Source: Cyanosarcina radialis HA8281-LM2
GTDB taxonomy: Bacteria; Cyanobacteriota; Cyanobacteriia; Cyanobacteriales; CCAP-1448
Length of the DNA stretch: 64,000 nt
Assembly: GCA_019359615.1 (NCBI GenBank)
Contig: JAHHHA010000006.1
Coordinates: 62,001 to 126,000 of the forward strand
Reading direction: 5' to 3'
This document shows positions 35,279 through 43,826 of the stretch, piece after piece (position 1 is the stretch's first letter; the number at the start of each line of letters is the position of its first letter). The translations under genes were made by a program, and so were the position numbers. Below the pieces are notes generated by a model. It made no database searches. It saw only the letters and a program-made list of their open reading frames with translations, and was not told where the DNA came from.

Positions 35279-36070
35279 TTATTTCACTTCAGAAGCTTTC
35301 TGTCTGAAAGAACGAGGGACTAGCTGCTCGAACGTATCGACGGGAATCCCCCAGCTATATTGACTGAACTGTTTCTTCTGGGGCGCAGACGGCTCGACTC
35401 CATCTTGATAAACGTAAGGCTCGCCCCATAGAGGCTCGGCGTGCATACCATTGATAGCTACTACTTCACCGGCCAGATTTACCAACGGGCCTCCGCTCAT
35501 ACCCTTTTCGATATCGTTGGTATATCCAATGCGATAACCACCCTCTAAAGCTTTGTCTAATACTAATGTCACCTGACCTTGGCGAAAAACAAATCCTCGA
35601 TCGCGGTTAGTATCTGATTCAAATGGGAAGCCAGCGGCGAAAACTTCACCACCCGCTTTTAAAGCCGATGCCGAACCAAGAGAGGCAATTTTGTAGGTCT
35701 TAGAAGTCCGAAACTGCAATAAAGCTAAGTCGTTACCTTTTAAGGCGGCGATCGATCGCCGCTCGACCCAAGCTGAATGGACTTGTCCGTCAGGGGTTTC
35801 GATCTGATAGGGAGATTCTCCCGATCTGAGGACGTGAGCGTTAGTCAGAACGGTATAAACCCCATCTTCTCTCTCGATTAAAATTCCCGAACCCAAAAAG
35901 CCTTTAGATAGAACTTTGACGGTAATTGACTTCGCTAGTTGCTGCAATTGCTGTTTTGATGTTACCGTCGCTGGCTTCTCCACTGGAACCTGAAGATGGG
36001 CAGTCGGTAATGGCGGCGAAACTGATACGCCACCAATACCGACGACTAACATTAGCAAGCGCCAATCCAT
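35279..36070 (-). CDS. Trypsin-like serine protease (S1/HtrA-like), exported
   Basis: A 263-residue protein with an N-terminal hydrophobic segment (residues 4-18) that may be a signal peptide. The catalytic triad is visible: His79 in LTNAHV, Asp114 in GNDLALLQF and Ser192 in KGMSGGPLV. There is no PDZ domain. The family resembles cyanobacterial S1 proteases found beside COP23 genes, as here, where the COP23 protein gene lies 21 bases upstream on the same strand. It probably acts in the periplasm or at the cell surface. Substrates are unknown. Confidence 0.85.
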   Translation of the reverse strand: MDWRLLMLVVGIGGVSVSPPLPTAHLQVPVEKPATVTSKQQLQQLAKSITVKVLSKGFLGSGILIEREDGVYTVLTNAHVLRSGESPYQIETPDGQVHSAWVERRSIAALKGNDLALLQFRTSKTYKIASLGSASALKAGGEVFAAGFPFESDTNRDRGFVFRQGQVTLVLDKALEGGYRIGYTNDIEKGMSGGPLVNLAGEVVAINGMHAEPLWGEPYVYQDGVEPSAPQKKQFSQYSWGIPVDTFEQLVPRSFRQKASEVK

Positions 36071-36091
36071 CAGGTTAAACGTCCGATTAGC

Positions 36092-36682
36092 TTAACATTC
36101 CCAGAGGGCGACTCCTGGCGGGCAGGAGGTAGGGGTAGTTGGCGATTCGGCTACCAGTAACATCTTGCCTATATCTAGATAGGCAGCGTCTTGCTGGGCG
36201 TTGTAAGTAATTAGATTATCTTTGTTATCTCCAGCCAGTTCGATCGGTCTAGCACGAGCACTTCCTTGAAAATCTCTCAGGCTTTGCAATACCAAAACTG
36301 GATTCGAGGTCGGCTTGAGGGTAATTAACACTCCGTTAGCCAAGCAAGGACCGCCTTGATAGCCTGCTACGCATAGCACTGGTTGATTTCTCTGGCGACC
36401 GGCGCGTAGATACTTGAGCGTGCCGTTGTTGTAAAATTCCCTGAATCTGGTGGATATCCTTTCACACCGCACTTGAGGAGTATACTTACCAAACGAGGTA
36501 TCAGTCCACTGAATTAGCGCCCTGGAACCTCGGGAGGTGCGGACGATCGTGGCTGGTTTTCCTTGGCTCATGCCGCAATAGAATTTGTCGCTTTGGGCGT
36601 AGCTTGGCTGCTCGATCGCGGTGGCGCTGCCGAGGGCGATCGCTACACCAGCCAGCACTTGGGCAAACAACCGCAGTTTCAT
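36092..36682 (-). CDS. COP23-domain protein, secreted
   Basis: A 196-residue protein from the ATG at 36682 (MKLRLFAQVLAGVAIAL). A clear signal peptide ends near ATAIEQPSYAQ. The mature part starts SDKFYCGMSQGKPATIV, with IQWTDTSF, RCERISTRF and GTLKYLRAGR, the pattern of the COP23 family (named from a 23-kDa protein with circadian expression in Cyanothece). Cys residues may pair. The in-frame ATG at 36715 would add residues before the signal peptide and is not favoured. It is followed by the serine protease gene, a common pairing. Biochemical role unknown. Confidence 0.85.
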   Translation of the reverse strand: MKLRLFAQVLAGVAIALGSATAIEQPSYAQSDKFYCGMSQGKPATIVRTSRGSRALIQWTDTSFGKYTPQVRCERISTRFREFYNNGTLKYLRAGRQRNQPVLCVAGYQGGPCLANGVLITLKPTSNPVLVLQSLRDFQGSARARPIELAGDNKDNLITYNAQQDAAYLDIGKMLLVAESPTTPTSCPPGVALWEC

Positions 36683-36715
36683 AGTAGTTTCAGACTCCCT
36701 GTCTATACCAGTCAA

Positions 36716-37004
36716 TTTTTGTAATTCTACTGTATGGAAAAAATAGAAAACACCTCATTATATCAAAACTTTACTCAAAAGTCACTCTAAGTAAGTCGAT
36801 CGAGATTTTTATCCCAGACAGTATTAATCTATGACGGGCTAGTCGATAAATTGGTTTCATCCACTTACTACCGAGGCAGAAAGTGATTTTCCGGAATCTA
36901 GTCGAAAAAATTTTTTGCTGGGGATACGTGCGCTACGCGCTACGCACTGGCTACGCCAACGCTATTAGACCTCTCCAGAAACTAAATTCAAAGGCAGGCT
37001 TCGA
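36716..37004. other. Gene-free stretch upstream of COP23
   Basis: AT-rich region that must contain the COP23 promoter (minus strand). A GC-rich imperfect repeat, CGTGCGCTACGCGCTACGC, lies at about 36927-36945. A repeat element begins at 37005. No gene, RNA or terminator could be recognised. Confidence 0.5.
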
Positions 37005-37324
37005 TGCCATTGGTGTCAAGTTAACGGTCAAAGCCTTCATCCGTCAGGGGTTGAAAACCCCTGCCTCATAGCTAAAGTCCTCTAATGAAGGTTAAGAATT
37101 AAATTCGGTAATTGTGGGGCGGGCATCTTGTGGGACAGCCCAGAGGGCTATCCCACAAGAATTACCCCATTATTTTTTTAACTTCCATAAGAGGACTAAA
37201 CTGAGGTCAAGTTAGTCCATTTTAATGGACTTGTACTATTAGCCAGGGGTTTTGAACCCCTGGCGGTTGGCGCTGAAGAGCAAGGCCCAGCAATGGCCCT
37301 AGCCTTAAGTTGACACCAATGGCA
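37005..37324. repeat. Nested-palindrome repeat element, copy 3, with both terminal inverted repeats
   Basis: The most complete copy. Left end TGCCATTGGTGTCAAGTTAA at 37005 and right end TTAAGTTGACACCAATGGCA ending at 37324 are inverted repeats. Inside are CAGGGGTTGAAAACCCCTG, the AGTCC palindromes and an inner insert at about 37084-37190 bounded by AATGAAGGTTAA and TTAACTTCCATAA. It carries no transposase, so it is a non-autonomous (MITE-like) element. Its right end cuts the ADP-ribosylglycohydrolase gene. Confidence 0.85.
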
Positions 37325-37664
37325 GGATGCCTACCTTACGGAGTTTTTCAATTGCCATTTGGGTGGTAATGCCAATGTCAAATACTTTTCCTCGTGCAGT
37401 CCATTCTCGATCGTAGTACCAGCGACAAAAAGAATCTGCGATCGCTGTTAGCGAAAAGCCGTTGCATAAAGAGCCAGCCAAACAGAAGGTTAGAGAACTA
37501 TCATCAGACCAAGTACCCGGAAGTTCGTGCCAAGAATTTTGACCGTTCATATCGACAACAGGATCTTGGGTTCGTTCTTCGCGGCTAGAAAATTCAACCG
37601 GAACGCCAAGAGCATCTCCTACGCATAAACCCATTAAACCAGCCAAGACTTTTGAATGTTTCAT
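37305..37664 (-). pseudogene. ADP-ribosylglycohydrolase, C-terminus cut by a repeat element
   Basis: The first 110 residues match the ADP-ribosylglycohydrolase (DraG-like) family: LAGLMGLCVGDALGVPVEF and the metal-site motif GTWSDDSSLTFCLAGSL. After MAIEKLRKVGIL the frame enters the terminal inverted repeat of the element at 37005-37324 and stops. Intact members have about 250-330 residues and need Asp pairs near the C-terminus, which are missing. The product should be inactive. It once would have removed ADP-ribose from proteins or nucleic acid. Confidence 0.8.
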
Positions 37665-37730
37665 CTCTAGAGAAAAGCGATCGCGACTTTGTTATTTAGA
37701 AGTCATTAAAATACCTGTTGATTTTATTCA

Positions 37731-38318
37731 TTATGCGGCTTGACTGCGCAATAGTCTTGAGTCACCATCTGAAGCAATTGCCTCAAAACAGGAATCTATT
37801 TCGACAAAAAGCTCCCAATAATCTTTATTACATTGTGTCGCTAATCTATTAACGATCGAATCTTCTAGTTGGCGATCGCGCTTGCCTTTCCACAGCGTAT
37901 CTGCCAAGGCAACTAATAACTCTTCAAGAGAACATTCCATGGTTTGCCATCGACCGTGAGAACGACAACATCGAGCCAGCTTTCGATCGACTCCATTAGC
38001 GAGTAACAACTTCTCGCCGTCAGGCTCGTGATTATTACCTTTAGCGTTCAACTCTTCTGGATGCAGAATCTTACCCGCGTCATGAAACACCACGCCCAAG
38101 CGAAAATATTTTTCATCGAACCGTACTCGTAATTCGTGCAGCTTTGAAATTAACAAATCAGCCGCTTCCCCAACCAATTTGACATGAAGAATTAGCTTTT
38201 GTGACGCTCCCAAGCTCTGAAGAAATTGGTAAGCTTCATGCACGGTTTGAAAGGCTTTAACTTGGCTACCTTCGGGGTCGCGATCGATTTTTATATTTTT
38301 TATCCTGCCATCCTTCAT
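37731..38318 (-). CDS. HD-domain phosphohydrolase
   Basis: A 195-residue protein with HD-type metal-binding motifs: His in LILHVKLVGEAADLL near residue 45, HD in GVVFHDAGKILHP near 79-80, His in GNNHEPDGEK near 95 and CCRSHGRW, and Asp in LVALADTLWKG near 140. This order fits single-domain HD hydrolases acting on nucleotides or phosphate esters. The N-terminal 35 residues are less conserved, so the start could be slightly downstream. It lies next to the truncated ADP-ribosylglycohydrolase, but no operon is certain. Confidence 0.75.
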   Translation of the reverse strand: MKDGRIKNIKIDRDPEGSQVKAFQTVHEAYQFLQSLGASQKLILHVKLVGEAADLLISKLHELRVRFDEKYFRLGVVFHDAGKILHPEELNAKGNNHEPDGEKLLLANGVDRKLARCCRSHGRWQTMECSLEELLVALADTLWKGKRDRQLEDSIVNRLATQCNKDYWELFVEIDSCFEAIASDGDSRLLRSQAA

Positions 38319-38357
38319 CTTCTTCTTGCTGCCTCATTAGCTAAGTCAAGCTTGATT

Positions 38358-38456
38358 ATGAACGATCGCAATATTATTACGATCGAGCCGGATAAGCGAG
38401 GAGGTAAACCCTGTATTCGACGGATGCGAATTGACGAATTCACGTCTCTAAAGTAA
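38358..38456 (+). pseudogene. DUF433 antitoxin fragment
   Basis: Encodes MNDRNIITIEPDKRGGKPCI and the next residues RRMRI, then DEFTSLK and a stop. The first 26 residues are nearly identical to the intact DUF433 protein at 39987-40216, also at the DNA level, and then the similarity ends abruptly. It is a broken duplicate of the antitoxin gene 1.6 kb away, without a toxin partner. Confidence 0.8.
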
Positions 38457-39062
38457 GCCGTAATCGTACCTAGCCAAGATTTCTGACAACAGCAACGGAT
38501 GGCTGTCAACCAAATTACCTAAATTCTGTTCGCTTAGATGAGGTCGAACTCGATCGAACAATCCACAGCAGAGGCGCTCATCATCATGACGCGAACGATA
38601 CCTTACTCCGTCTACCTGGAGGGGATGCTGCCAAATAGCCTGCGCCCAAGCACGGGCAATACTGTAAGAGCCAGAAGATATTCTGGCATCAGCCCCTAGC
38701 TTCACTAAATTACTGCCCGTTAGATCGACTAGCACCAAGGGACGAGCGGAGGCGATGGCAAACAAGTTTCTTTGCTTCAGTACCGCTTCCGCCACCCCTC
38801 GCGCCCCATGCACTCGACCGTAACACTCGATGAAAGCGGCATATTCATCTTCGCCCGCATAGAGAATGCCGTAACCTTGCGTCGGACCGTCAAACCGTCC
38901 TCGACCGCTGCGATCGAAGTAAAGAGCGGAAGAATGCGACACTGGATTTAATCGATACCAAGGGCCGGTACTCTCAACTACAGGTAGAGTCCGGGTAGGA
39001 AAATCTGGAGGCGGATCGGGATGTGGTATTAAGGGGTCTTTAGGCTGCGATTTGCTGGCCAT
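38448..39062 (-). CDS. RES-domain toxin (NAD+-degrading type)
   Basis: A 204-residue RES-family protein. The conserved residues that name the family are visible: Arg in WYRLNPV and in LYFDRSGRGRFDG, Glu in LYAGEDEYAAFIECYG, and Ser in SGSYSIARAWAQAIW. RES toxins deplete cellular NAD+ by an ADP-ribosyltransferase-like fold. The start overlaps the 3' end of the upstream antitoxin gene by 23 bases, as usual for toxin-antitoxin pairs. Length is typical for cyanobacterial RES proteins. Intact. Confidence 0.88.
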   Translation of the reverse strand: MASKSQPKDPLIPHPDPPPDFPTRTLPVVESTGPWYRLNPVSHSSALYFDRSGRGRFDGPTQGYGILYAGEDEYAAFIECYGRVHGARGVAEAVLKQRNLFAIASARPLVLVDLTGSNLVKLGADARISSGSYSIARAWAQAIWQHPLQVDGVRYRSRHDDERLCCGLFDRVRPHLSEQNLGNLVDSHPLLLSEILARYDYGLL

Positions 39063-39786
39063 AACAAGAAGCTGCCCAAACTACGCGATCGATCTCCCCA
39101 GATTGGAGCCGTTCTAGAGGAATGTCTCCATCTAAACGCATATCCCCAGTTTGGAAGAAGATTAACTGCGTCCAAGGGTCGTATGACCTCAGTTCGGCCA
39201 GCACTCGCTCTAGTCCGGGTAACACTTTGCCTTCATGGAACTGCCAGACTGGGTAGAGGTAGCCCCGTCGCCCCAGCGAGACAGCTAACAGTCGATCGTT
39301 TCTCCGCCGCTTGTCTACAGCTTGGCGAGTTAGGTGCAGCAGCGAGGCTACTTCTTCGCTAGTTAAGGGTTGACCGTCTCGATACAGCAAATCGCGTTTG
39401 ACGGTAACTCCTTTGAGGCGGGCGGTTGCCAGGGGGTCGGATGGGGCTAATTTATCGAGTGCTTCTTTGGCGGTTAACACTGCTACTATCCTGGCAAACG
39501 GATCTTTTTGGGATAAATCGGGAGGAATGGCTACCTCTTTACTGACTTCTACGGCGACATCGACGACAGCTTGCCAGAACTCGATAGAGGCTTTCTTTTT
39601 CTCGATCTCTAATAAGGCTGCCGATAAAGAATGCTGGAGGGGCAGCGGCGCGTCGAGAATCTGGGCGATCAGTTTTTGTGCCGCTGGTGTCGCCTGATGC
39701 ACTTTTTTGACTAAAGTTTCAGTTTTCACGGTCGATCTCGATCGAGTTCCTATTTTTAGGTTAACCAAGTTGTGCAACTTCGGCAA
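39040..39786 (-). CDS. Antitoxin partner of the RES toxin
   Basis: A 248-residue protein encoded just before the RES toxin and overlapping it by 23 bases. The C-terminal region contains PLTSEEVASLLHLTRQAVDKRR, a helix-turn-helix, followed by a segment (FHEGKVLPGLERVLAELR, DPWTQLIFFQT) resembling the toxin-binding part of Xre/MbcA/ParS-type antitoxins. The N-terminal half is helical. The true start may be the GTG at 39729 (KTETLVKKVHQATPAAQ), since residues before it are atypical. It likely neutralises the toxin and represses the operon. Confidence 0.8.
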   Translation of the reverse strand: MPKLHNLVNLKIGTRSRSTVKTETLVKKVHQATPAAQKLIAQILDAPLPLQHSLSAALLEIEKKKASIEFWQAVVDVAVEVSKEVAIPPDLSQKDPFARIVAVLTAKEALDKLAPSDPLATARLKGVTVKRDLLYRDGQPLTSEEVASLLHLTRQAVDKRRRNDRLLAVSLGRRGYLYPVWQFHEGKVLPGLERVLAELRSYDPWTQLIFFQTGDMRLDGDIPLERLQSGEIDRVVWAASCYGQQIAA

Positions 39787-39986
39787 CTTTATGTAGCTTT
39801 GCTGAGGGGCATCACCTCGAAGCGATCGGGAAGTGTTGTGTTACAAAAACTTCCCTGAAAGTTGAAGTGCGATCGCCGAAGGCTTAGTTGAATTAGTAGA
39901 GTTTCTTTCCTTATTACACTTGCGATCGGCAAGGGTGGCGAAGTAAAAATAGATGACGACGATCTCTATACAGGTTTCAATAACTA

Positions 39987-40216
39987 TGAACTATCACAAT
40001 ATTATTACGATCGAGCCGGATAAGCGAGGAGGTAAACCCTGCATTCGTCGGATGCGAATTACGGTTTACGATGTTTTAGGCTGGCTAGCGGCTGGGATGT
40101 CTCATGCCGAAATTCTAGAAGACTTCCCTGAGTTGACAGAAGAAGATATTAGAGCTTGTCTAGAATTTGCTGCCGATCGAGAACATCGTCTAGCTGTTTC
40201 GGTAGGTGCTGCTTGA
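39987..40216 (+). CDS. DUF433 antitoxin
   Basis: A 76-residue protein from the ATG at 39987 (MNYHNIITIEPDKRGGKPCI). YDVLGWLAAGMSHAEILEDF and PELTEEDIRACLEFAADRE are the DUF433 family core, a winged-helix or VapB-like DNA-binding antitoxin. The stop TGA overlaps the TTG start of the DUF5615 toxin gene (TTGA at 40213-40216), showing translational coupling. A broken copy of its 5' end lies at 38358-38456. Confidence 0.9.
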
Positions 40217-40545
40217 AACTGCTTTTCGACCAAAATTTGAGTCGGAAATTGGTAATGCGATTGGCCGATCTTTACCCTGCTGCAAGCCATGTCCAGTTTC
40301 ACGATCTGGAAGATAAAACTGATACCGATATCTGGGAATTTGCTAAAGTAAATGACTTTTGCATCGTTACCCAAGATGTAGACTTTGCGGAGAGAAGCCA
40401 CTTATATGGCTCTCCTCCTAAAGTTGTATGGTTACGCTGTGGAAATGCACCAACTAACCAAGTTGAGACTTTACTGCGTGCTGGAGTAGTGGCGATTCAG
40501 GAACTTCTGAGCAATCCTAACTTGCATTGCTTGGAATTGTATTGA
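40213..40545 (+). CDS. DUF5615 PIN-like toxin
   Basis: A 110-residue protein read from the TTG at 40213, which gives the family start (M)KLLFDQNLSRKLVMRLADL and overlaps the antitoxin stop; the longer frame from 40156 lies inside the antitoxin gene. Motifs are FDQNLS with Asp6, FHDLEDKTDTDIWEFAK and CIVTQDVDFAERSHLYG, the acidic residues of a PIN-like nuclease. It should form a toxin-antitoxin module with the DUF433 protein. Confidence 0.9.
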   Translation: MKLLFDQNLSRKLVMRLADLYPAASHVQFHDLEDKTDTDIWEFAKVNDFCIVTQDVDFAERSHLYGSPPKVVWLRCGNAPTNQVETLLRAGVVAIQELLSNPNLHCLELY

Positions 40546-40609
40546 ATATTCTCGAAAAGTCTGGAAGTGTATCTTTGGGTTATCTGATTTTTGCTGTCCG
40601 ATCTAAGTT

Positions 40610-42652
40610 TCATCGGATCTCGTTCAAAAGGTTTTCAGGTAAGGGTCGATATTCGGCAAATTCCATCGAAAAAGTTGCCATCCCTTGTGAGAGCGATCGC
40701 AATTCTGTGGAATAACCAAACATTTCAGCTAGCGGTACTTCGGCCCGAATAATCAGATCGTTGTCTCTAGCTTCCGATCCCAACAACAAAGCGCGACGCG
40801 ATAATAATTTGCCCTGAATTCTTCCTAAAAATTCGATCGGTGTCTCTACTTCTAACAACATCATCGGTTCTAATAATGTCGGTTTGGCACGAGCAAATCC
40901 TTCTTCAAATGCCACTCTAGCCGCATAACGAAACGCAACTTCAGAAGAGTCGAAGGGATGAAAAGAACCGCCTGTCAGAATCGCTTTTACCCCAATAATG
41001 GGATAACCTTTGAGCCATCCAGTAGCAAGTGCATCGCGAAATCCTCGATCGCAAGCGGGGATGAATTGAGGGGGAATTGCTCCACCAACTACCCGATTTT
41101 CAAATAGAAATGGCTCTTTACACGGTTCTAAACGACCTATAACTTGGGCGTATTGTCCGGCAGTGCCAGTTTGTTTTCTTAAGGTGTAGTCGAATTGGGC
41201 GGGTTGGGTAATCGTCTCTCGATAAGCCACCGCTGGTGGACTGACGTAAGCTTCAGCGTGGTATTCCCGTCTCATCCGTTCCAAGTAAATATCTAGGTGC
41301 AGTTCCCCCATCCCCGAAATTAGGGTTTTATTCGATTCTGGATCGTTGCTGACGTGCAAAGTCGGATCTTCGCGGACGAAGCGGTGTAAGGCTTTGGCAA
41401 TGCGATCGCTATCTTCCTGACTTTTAGGGGTTATCGCGATTGCCATTACGGGTTCTGGAACGAATATCCCTTCTAAAGAAAGATTGGTTCCAGGAGAACA
41501 TAGGGTATCGCCAGAAGCGCAATCTACCCCCAATAACCCCACAATTTCTCCAGCCGAGGCCGATTTGAGTTCTTGGCGCTTGTCTGCTTCAATTCTGACA
41601 ATGCGGCTGACGCGGATATTTTTTTTAGTGCGACTGTTGTAGAGGCGATCGCCTTGGTTTAAAGTGCCAGCATAGATGCGAGCATAAGTAAGCTGACCGA
41701 ATTCATCGTCAGTTAGTTTGAAGGCTAAAGCTACTAATGGATCTGAAGGTTCGGGATAAACTTTGACTTCCTTCTCGGTAGCCACATCAGTAGCGGTGAT
41801 GACTTCTCTTTCTAGAGGAGAAGGTAAATAGAGATCGATCGCATCGAGTAAATTTTGCACCCCCTTATTTTTCAACGCCGAACCCATCAATACCGGAATA
41901 AATTCGCGGCTTAAAGTCCCTTGGCGAATTGCTTCCCAAATCGTTTGTTTGGGTACTTCTTCCCCAGCGAGTAACTGCCCCATCATCTCTTCCGAGTGGA
42001 TCGAAATGCGATCGAGCAATTTCTCTCGTGCTGCTTGCGCTTCGGTTTGCAAATCCGTGGGAATCGGTTGACTAAACTGATGTTCGCCATTTTCCCCTTC
42101 AAAGTAGTTGGCTACCATCTCGATTAAATCGACAACACCAGCAAACTCATCTTCCATCCCAATCGGATATTGCAACAGTAAGGGATTTAAACCGAGTTTG
42201 TCTCGCAGAGATTCTACCGCTCGGAAGGGGTTAGCACCAGCGCGATCGAGTTTATTAATAAAAGCAATACAGGGGACGCGATACCGTTTGATCTGCCTAT
42301 CTACCGTCAAGGTTTGGGATTGCACCCCCGCCACCCCATCTAGTACCATAATCGCCCCATCGAGGACTCTAAGCGATCGCTCGACTTCGATCGTAAAGTC
42401 CACATGACCGGGAGTGTCGATTAAGTTAATCTGGGTATCGTGCCAGAAACAGGTAATTGCAGCCGAGGTAATGGTAATTCCCTTTTCTCGTTCCAACTCC
42501 ATATAGTCCATAGTCGCGCCGCCATAGTCGCCCACTTCTTGGATCTTGTGGATTTTACCCGTGTAGTAAAGCATCCGCTCGGATAGGGTAGTTTTTCCGG
42601 CATCGATGTGAGCCGAGATCCCGATATTACGAATATGGCTGCGAGGAAGCAT
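40610..42652 (-). CDS. fusA: Translation elongation factor G
   Basis: A 680-residue EF-G. GTPase motifs are intact: AHIDAGKTTLSERMLYYTG near residues 15-33, ELEREKGITITSAA, DTPGHVDF, FINKLDRAGA and GSALKNKGVQ. Domains II-V follow, including the loop ISGMGELHLDIYLERMRRE and the C-terminal MFGYSTELRSLSQGMATFSM. It drives ribosome translocation. It is not next to rps12, rps7 or tuf, so it is probably an additional EF-G copy rather than the gene of the str operon. A tandem-repeat tract lies upstream of the start. Confidence 0.93.
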   Translation of the reverse strand: MLPRSHIRNIGISAHIDAGKTTLSERMLYYTGKIHKIQEVGDYGGATMDYMELEREKGITITSAAITCFWHDTQINLIDTPGHVDFTIEVERSLRVLDGAIMVLDGVAGVQSQTLTVDRQIKRYRVPCIAFINKLDRAGANPFRAVESLRDKLGLNPLLLQYPIGMEDEFAGVVDLIEMVANYFEGENGEHQFSQPIPTDLQTEAQAAREKLLDRISIHSEEMMGQLLAGEEVPKQTIWEAIRQGTLSREFIPVLMGSALKNKGVQNLLDAIDLYLPSPLEREVITATDVATEKEVKVYPEPSDPLVALAFKLTDDEFGQLTYARIYAGTLNQGDRLYNSRTKKNIRVSRIVRIEADKRQELKSASAGEIVGLLGVDCASGDTLCSPGTNLSLEGIFVPEPVMAIAITPKSQEDSDRIAKALHRFVREDPTLHVSNDPESNKTLISGMGELHLDIYLERMRREYHAEAYVSPPAVAYRETITQPAQFDYTLRKQTGTAGQYAQVIGRLEPCKEPFLFENRVVGGAIPPQFIPACDRGFRDALATGWLKGYPIIGVKAILTGGSFHPFDSSEVAFRYAARVAFEEGFARAKPTLLEPMMLLEVETPIEFLGRIQGKLLSRRALLLGSEARDNDLIIRAEVPLAEMFGYSTELRSLSQGMATFSMEFAEYRPLPENLLNEIR

Positions 42653-42660
42653 AAAGAAGG

Positions 42661-42785
42661 AGTTCGGGAGTTTAGGAGTTTAGGAGTTTAGGAAGTGTGA
42701 AGTGTTGAGTGTTGAGTGTTGAGTTAATAAATTCTCTGCTCGCCCTCTCGCCCTCTCGCCCTCTTGCCCTCTCACCTCGCTCATC
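42661..42785. repeat. Compound tandem-repeat tract upstream of fusA
   Basis: Three kinds of direct repeat stand side by side: AGTTTAGG (three copies), TGTTGAG (three copies) and CGCCCTCT (four copies). Similar units occur at 48700-48836, 50079-50106, 53150-53235 and 54086-54132, including inside genes. Confidence 0.85.
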
Positions 42786-42890
42786 TTTCATTGTCGATCT
42801 TTTTGCGGAGGTCAGTGAATTTGGGTGAAGAATTCCGAAATTGGCTGAAAAACCCTTGTATCTGTATATGGAGGTTAGCGAGTTCTAGAA

Positions 42891-43076
42891 ATGAATCATA
42901 CTCACACTGATGCTTGTCCCTTATGTTCTCATTTGTTGCTGCGCCACATCCGCTCTAACGAAATTTATTGGTTTTGTCGGCATTGCCATCAAGAAGTACC
43001 TGTTGTTAGGTGTAAATCTCAAATGCTAACCCTTAAAGTGGCAGATCTGCGCAAACAGCTTGCCTACGCCAGCTAG
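42891..43076 (+). CDS. Small zinc-ribbon-like protein
   Basis: A 61-residue protein with two Cys pairs, CPLCSHLL at residues 9-16 and CRHCHQEV near 29-36, plus several His (MNHTHTDACPLCSH). This is a zinc ribbon of the kind found in small conserved cyanobacterial proteins. The role is unknown; it may bind nucleic acid or protein. It begins 49 bases after a degenerate region and has no neighbour on the same strand close enough for an operon. Confidence 0.7.
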   Translation: MNHTHTDACPLCSHLLLRHIRSNEIYWFCRHCHQEVPVVRCKSQMLTLKVADLRKQLAYAS

Positions 43077-43136
43077 AAATTAGATATATTTCCTATTTTG
43101 CGAATTGCGAATTGAAAACTGCGAATTGAAATTGAC

Positions 43137-43826
43137 TTACTGCTTGCCCATCCAAAATGCTAGAGGATCGGGGAGCGATCGACAATCGGGCCAATTTTGC
43201 AACCTAGCTGCCATTTCGGTTACAGAGATCTCTGAGGAAAATGATGGCGGTTGCATTCCTAGTCCTAAACATAAATGCTCTAGAATAGCTAGGAAACGCC
43301 GATCGTGTCCTGGGGAACCTAAATGAGCGTGGGCGTATTCATGGGCGACTAGCTTTAACCAATCTGAGGGTGCTACGCGCCCGACATCAATGAGAATTGT
43401 AACTGGATCGCTCTCGATATTGCACGAGCCATCAAGGCCAAATCTGGAGGCTAGAGGCGCTGCCAGAATTTGAATCGATCGACGTTCTGGAGCGTGAAAG
43501 CAAGCATGACACATTTCCAGACAAGCTTGAAGTTCGGCATTAATAGCATCAATATAAGTACCGATCCAAGCACAAAGGCGATCGCGCAGTATCCGATCTT
43601 CGATTACATCTACCATACTGGGCATCAAAGCCAAGCACCGCACCGCCTCTAAATACTCAGAACCGCGTTCTAGGGATTTGGTGTAGATGTTCGATCTGTA
43701 ATTGTTGAAGAGGTGAGAGGGGATAATTGCTGGTTCTCGATCTTGCCAGCGGCGGCCGATAGAGCCTACATCCGGCATGACTTCACCACCCCAAGACCGA
43801 CCCAACTCGTTGAGATTCCAAGACAT
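43137..43826 (-). CDS. Putative HExxH zinc metalloprotease-like protein
   Basis: A 229-residue protein with the motif LVAHEYAHAHLGSPGHDRRF near residues 160-180, an HExxH zinc site in the style of SprT-like or cyanobacterial minimal metalloproteases, with a further His downstream as a possible third ligand. The rest is helical. A conserved cyanobacterial type I cannot name. Its first 44 bases overlap the 3' end of the phycobilin lyase gene upstream, so the two may be co-translated. There is no signal peptide. Confidence 0.7.
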   Translation of the reverse strand: MSWNLNELGRSWGGEVMPDVGSIGRRWQDREPAIIPSHLFNNYRSNIYTKSLERGSEYLEAVRCLALMPSMVDVIEDRILRDRLCAWIGTYIDAINAELQACLEMCHACFHAPERRSIQILAAPLASRFGLDGSCNIESDPVTILIDVGRVAPSDWLKLVAHEYAHAHLGSPGHDRRFLAILEHLCLGLGMQPPSFSSEISVTEMAARLQNWPDCRSLPDPLAFWMGKQ

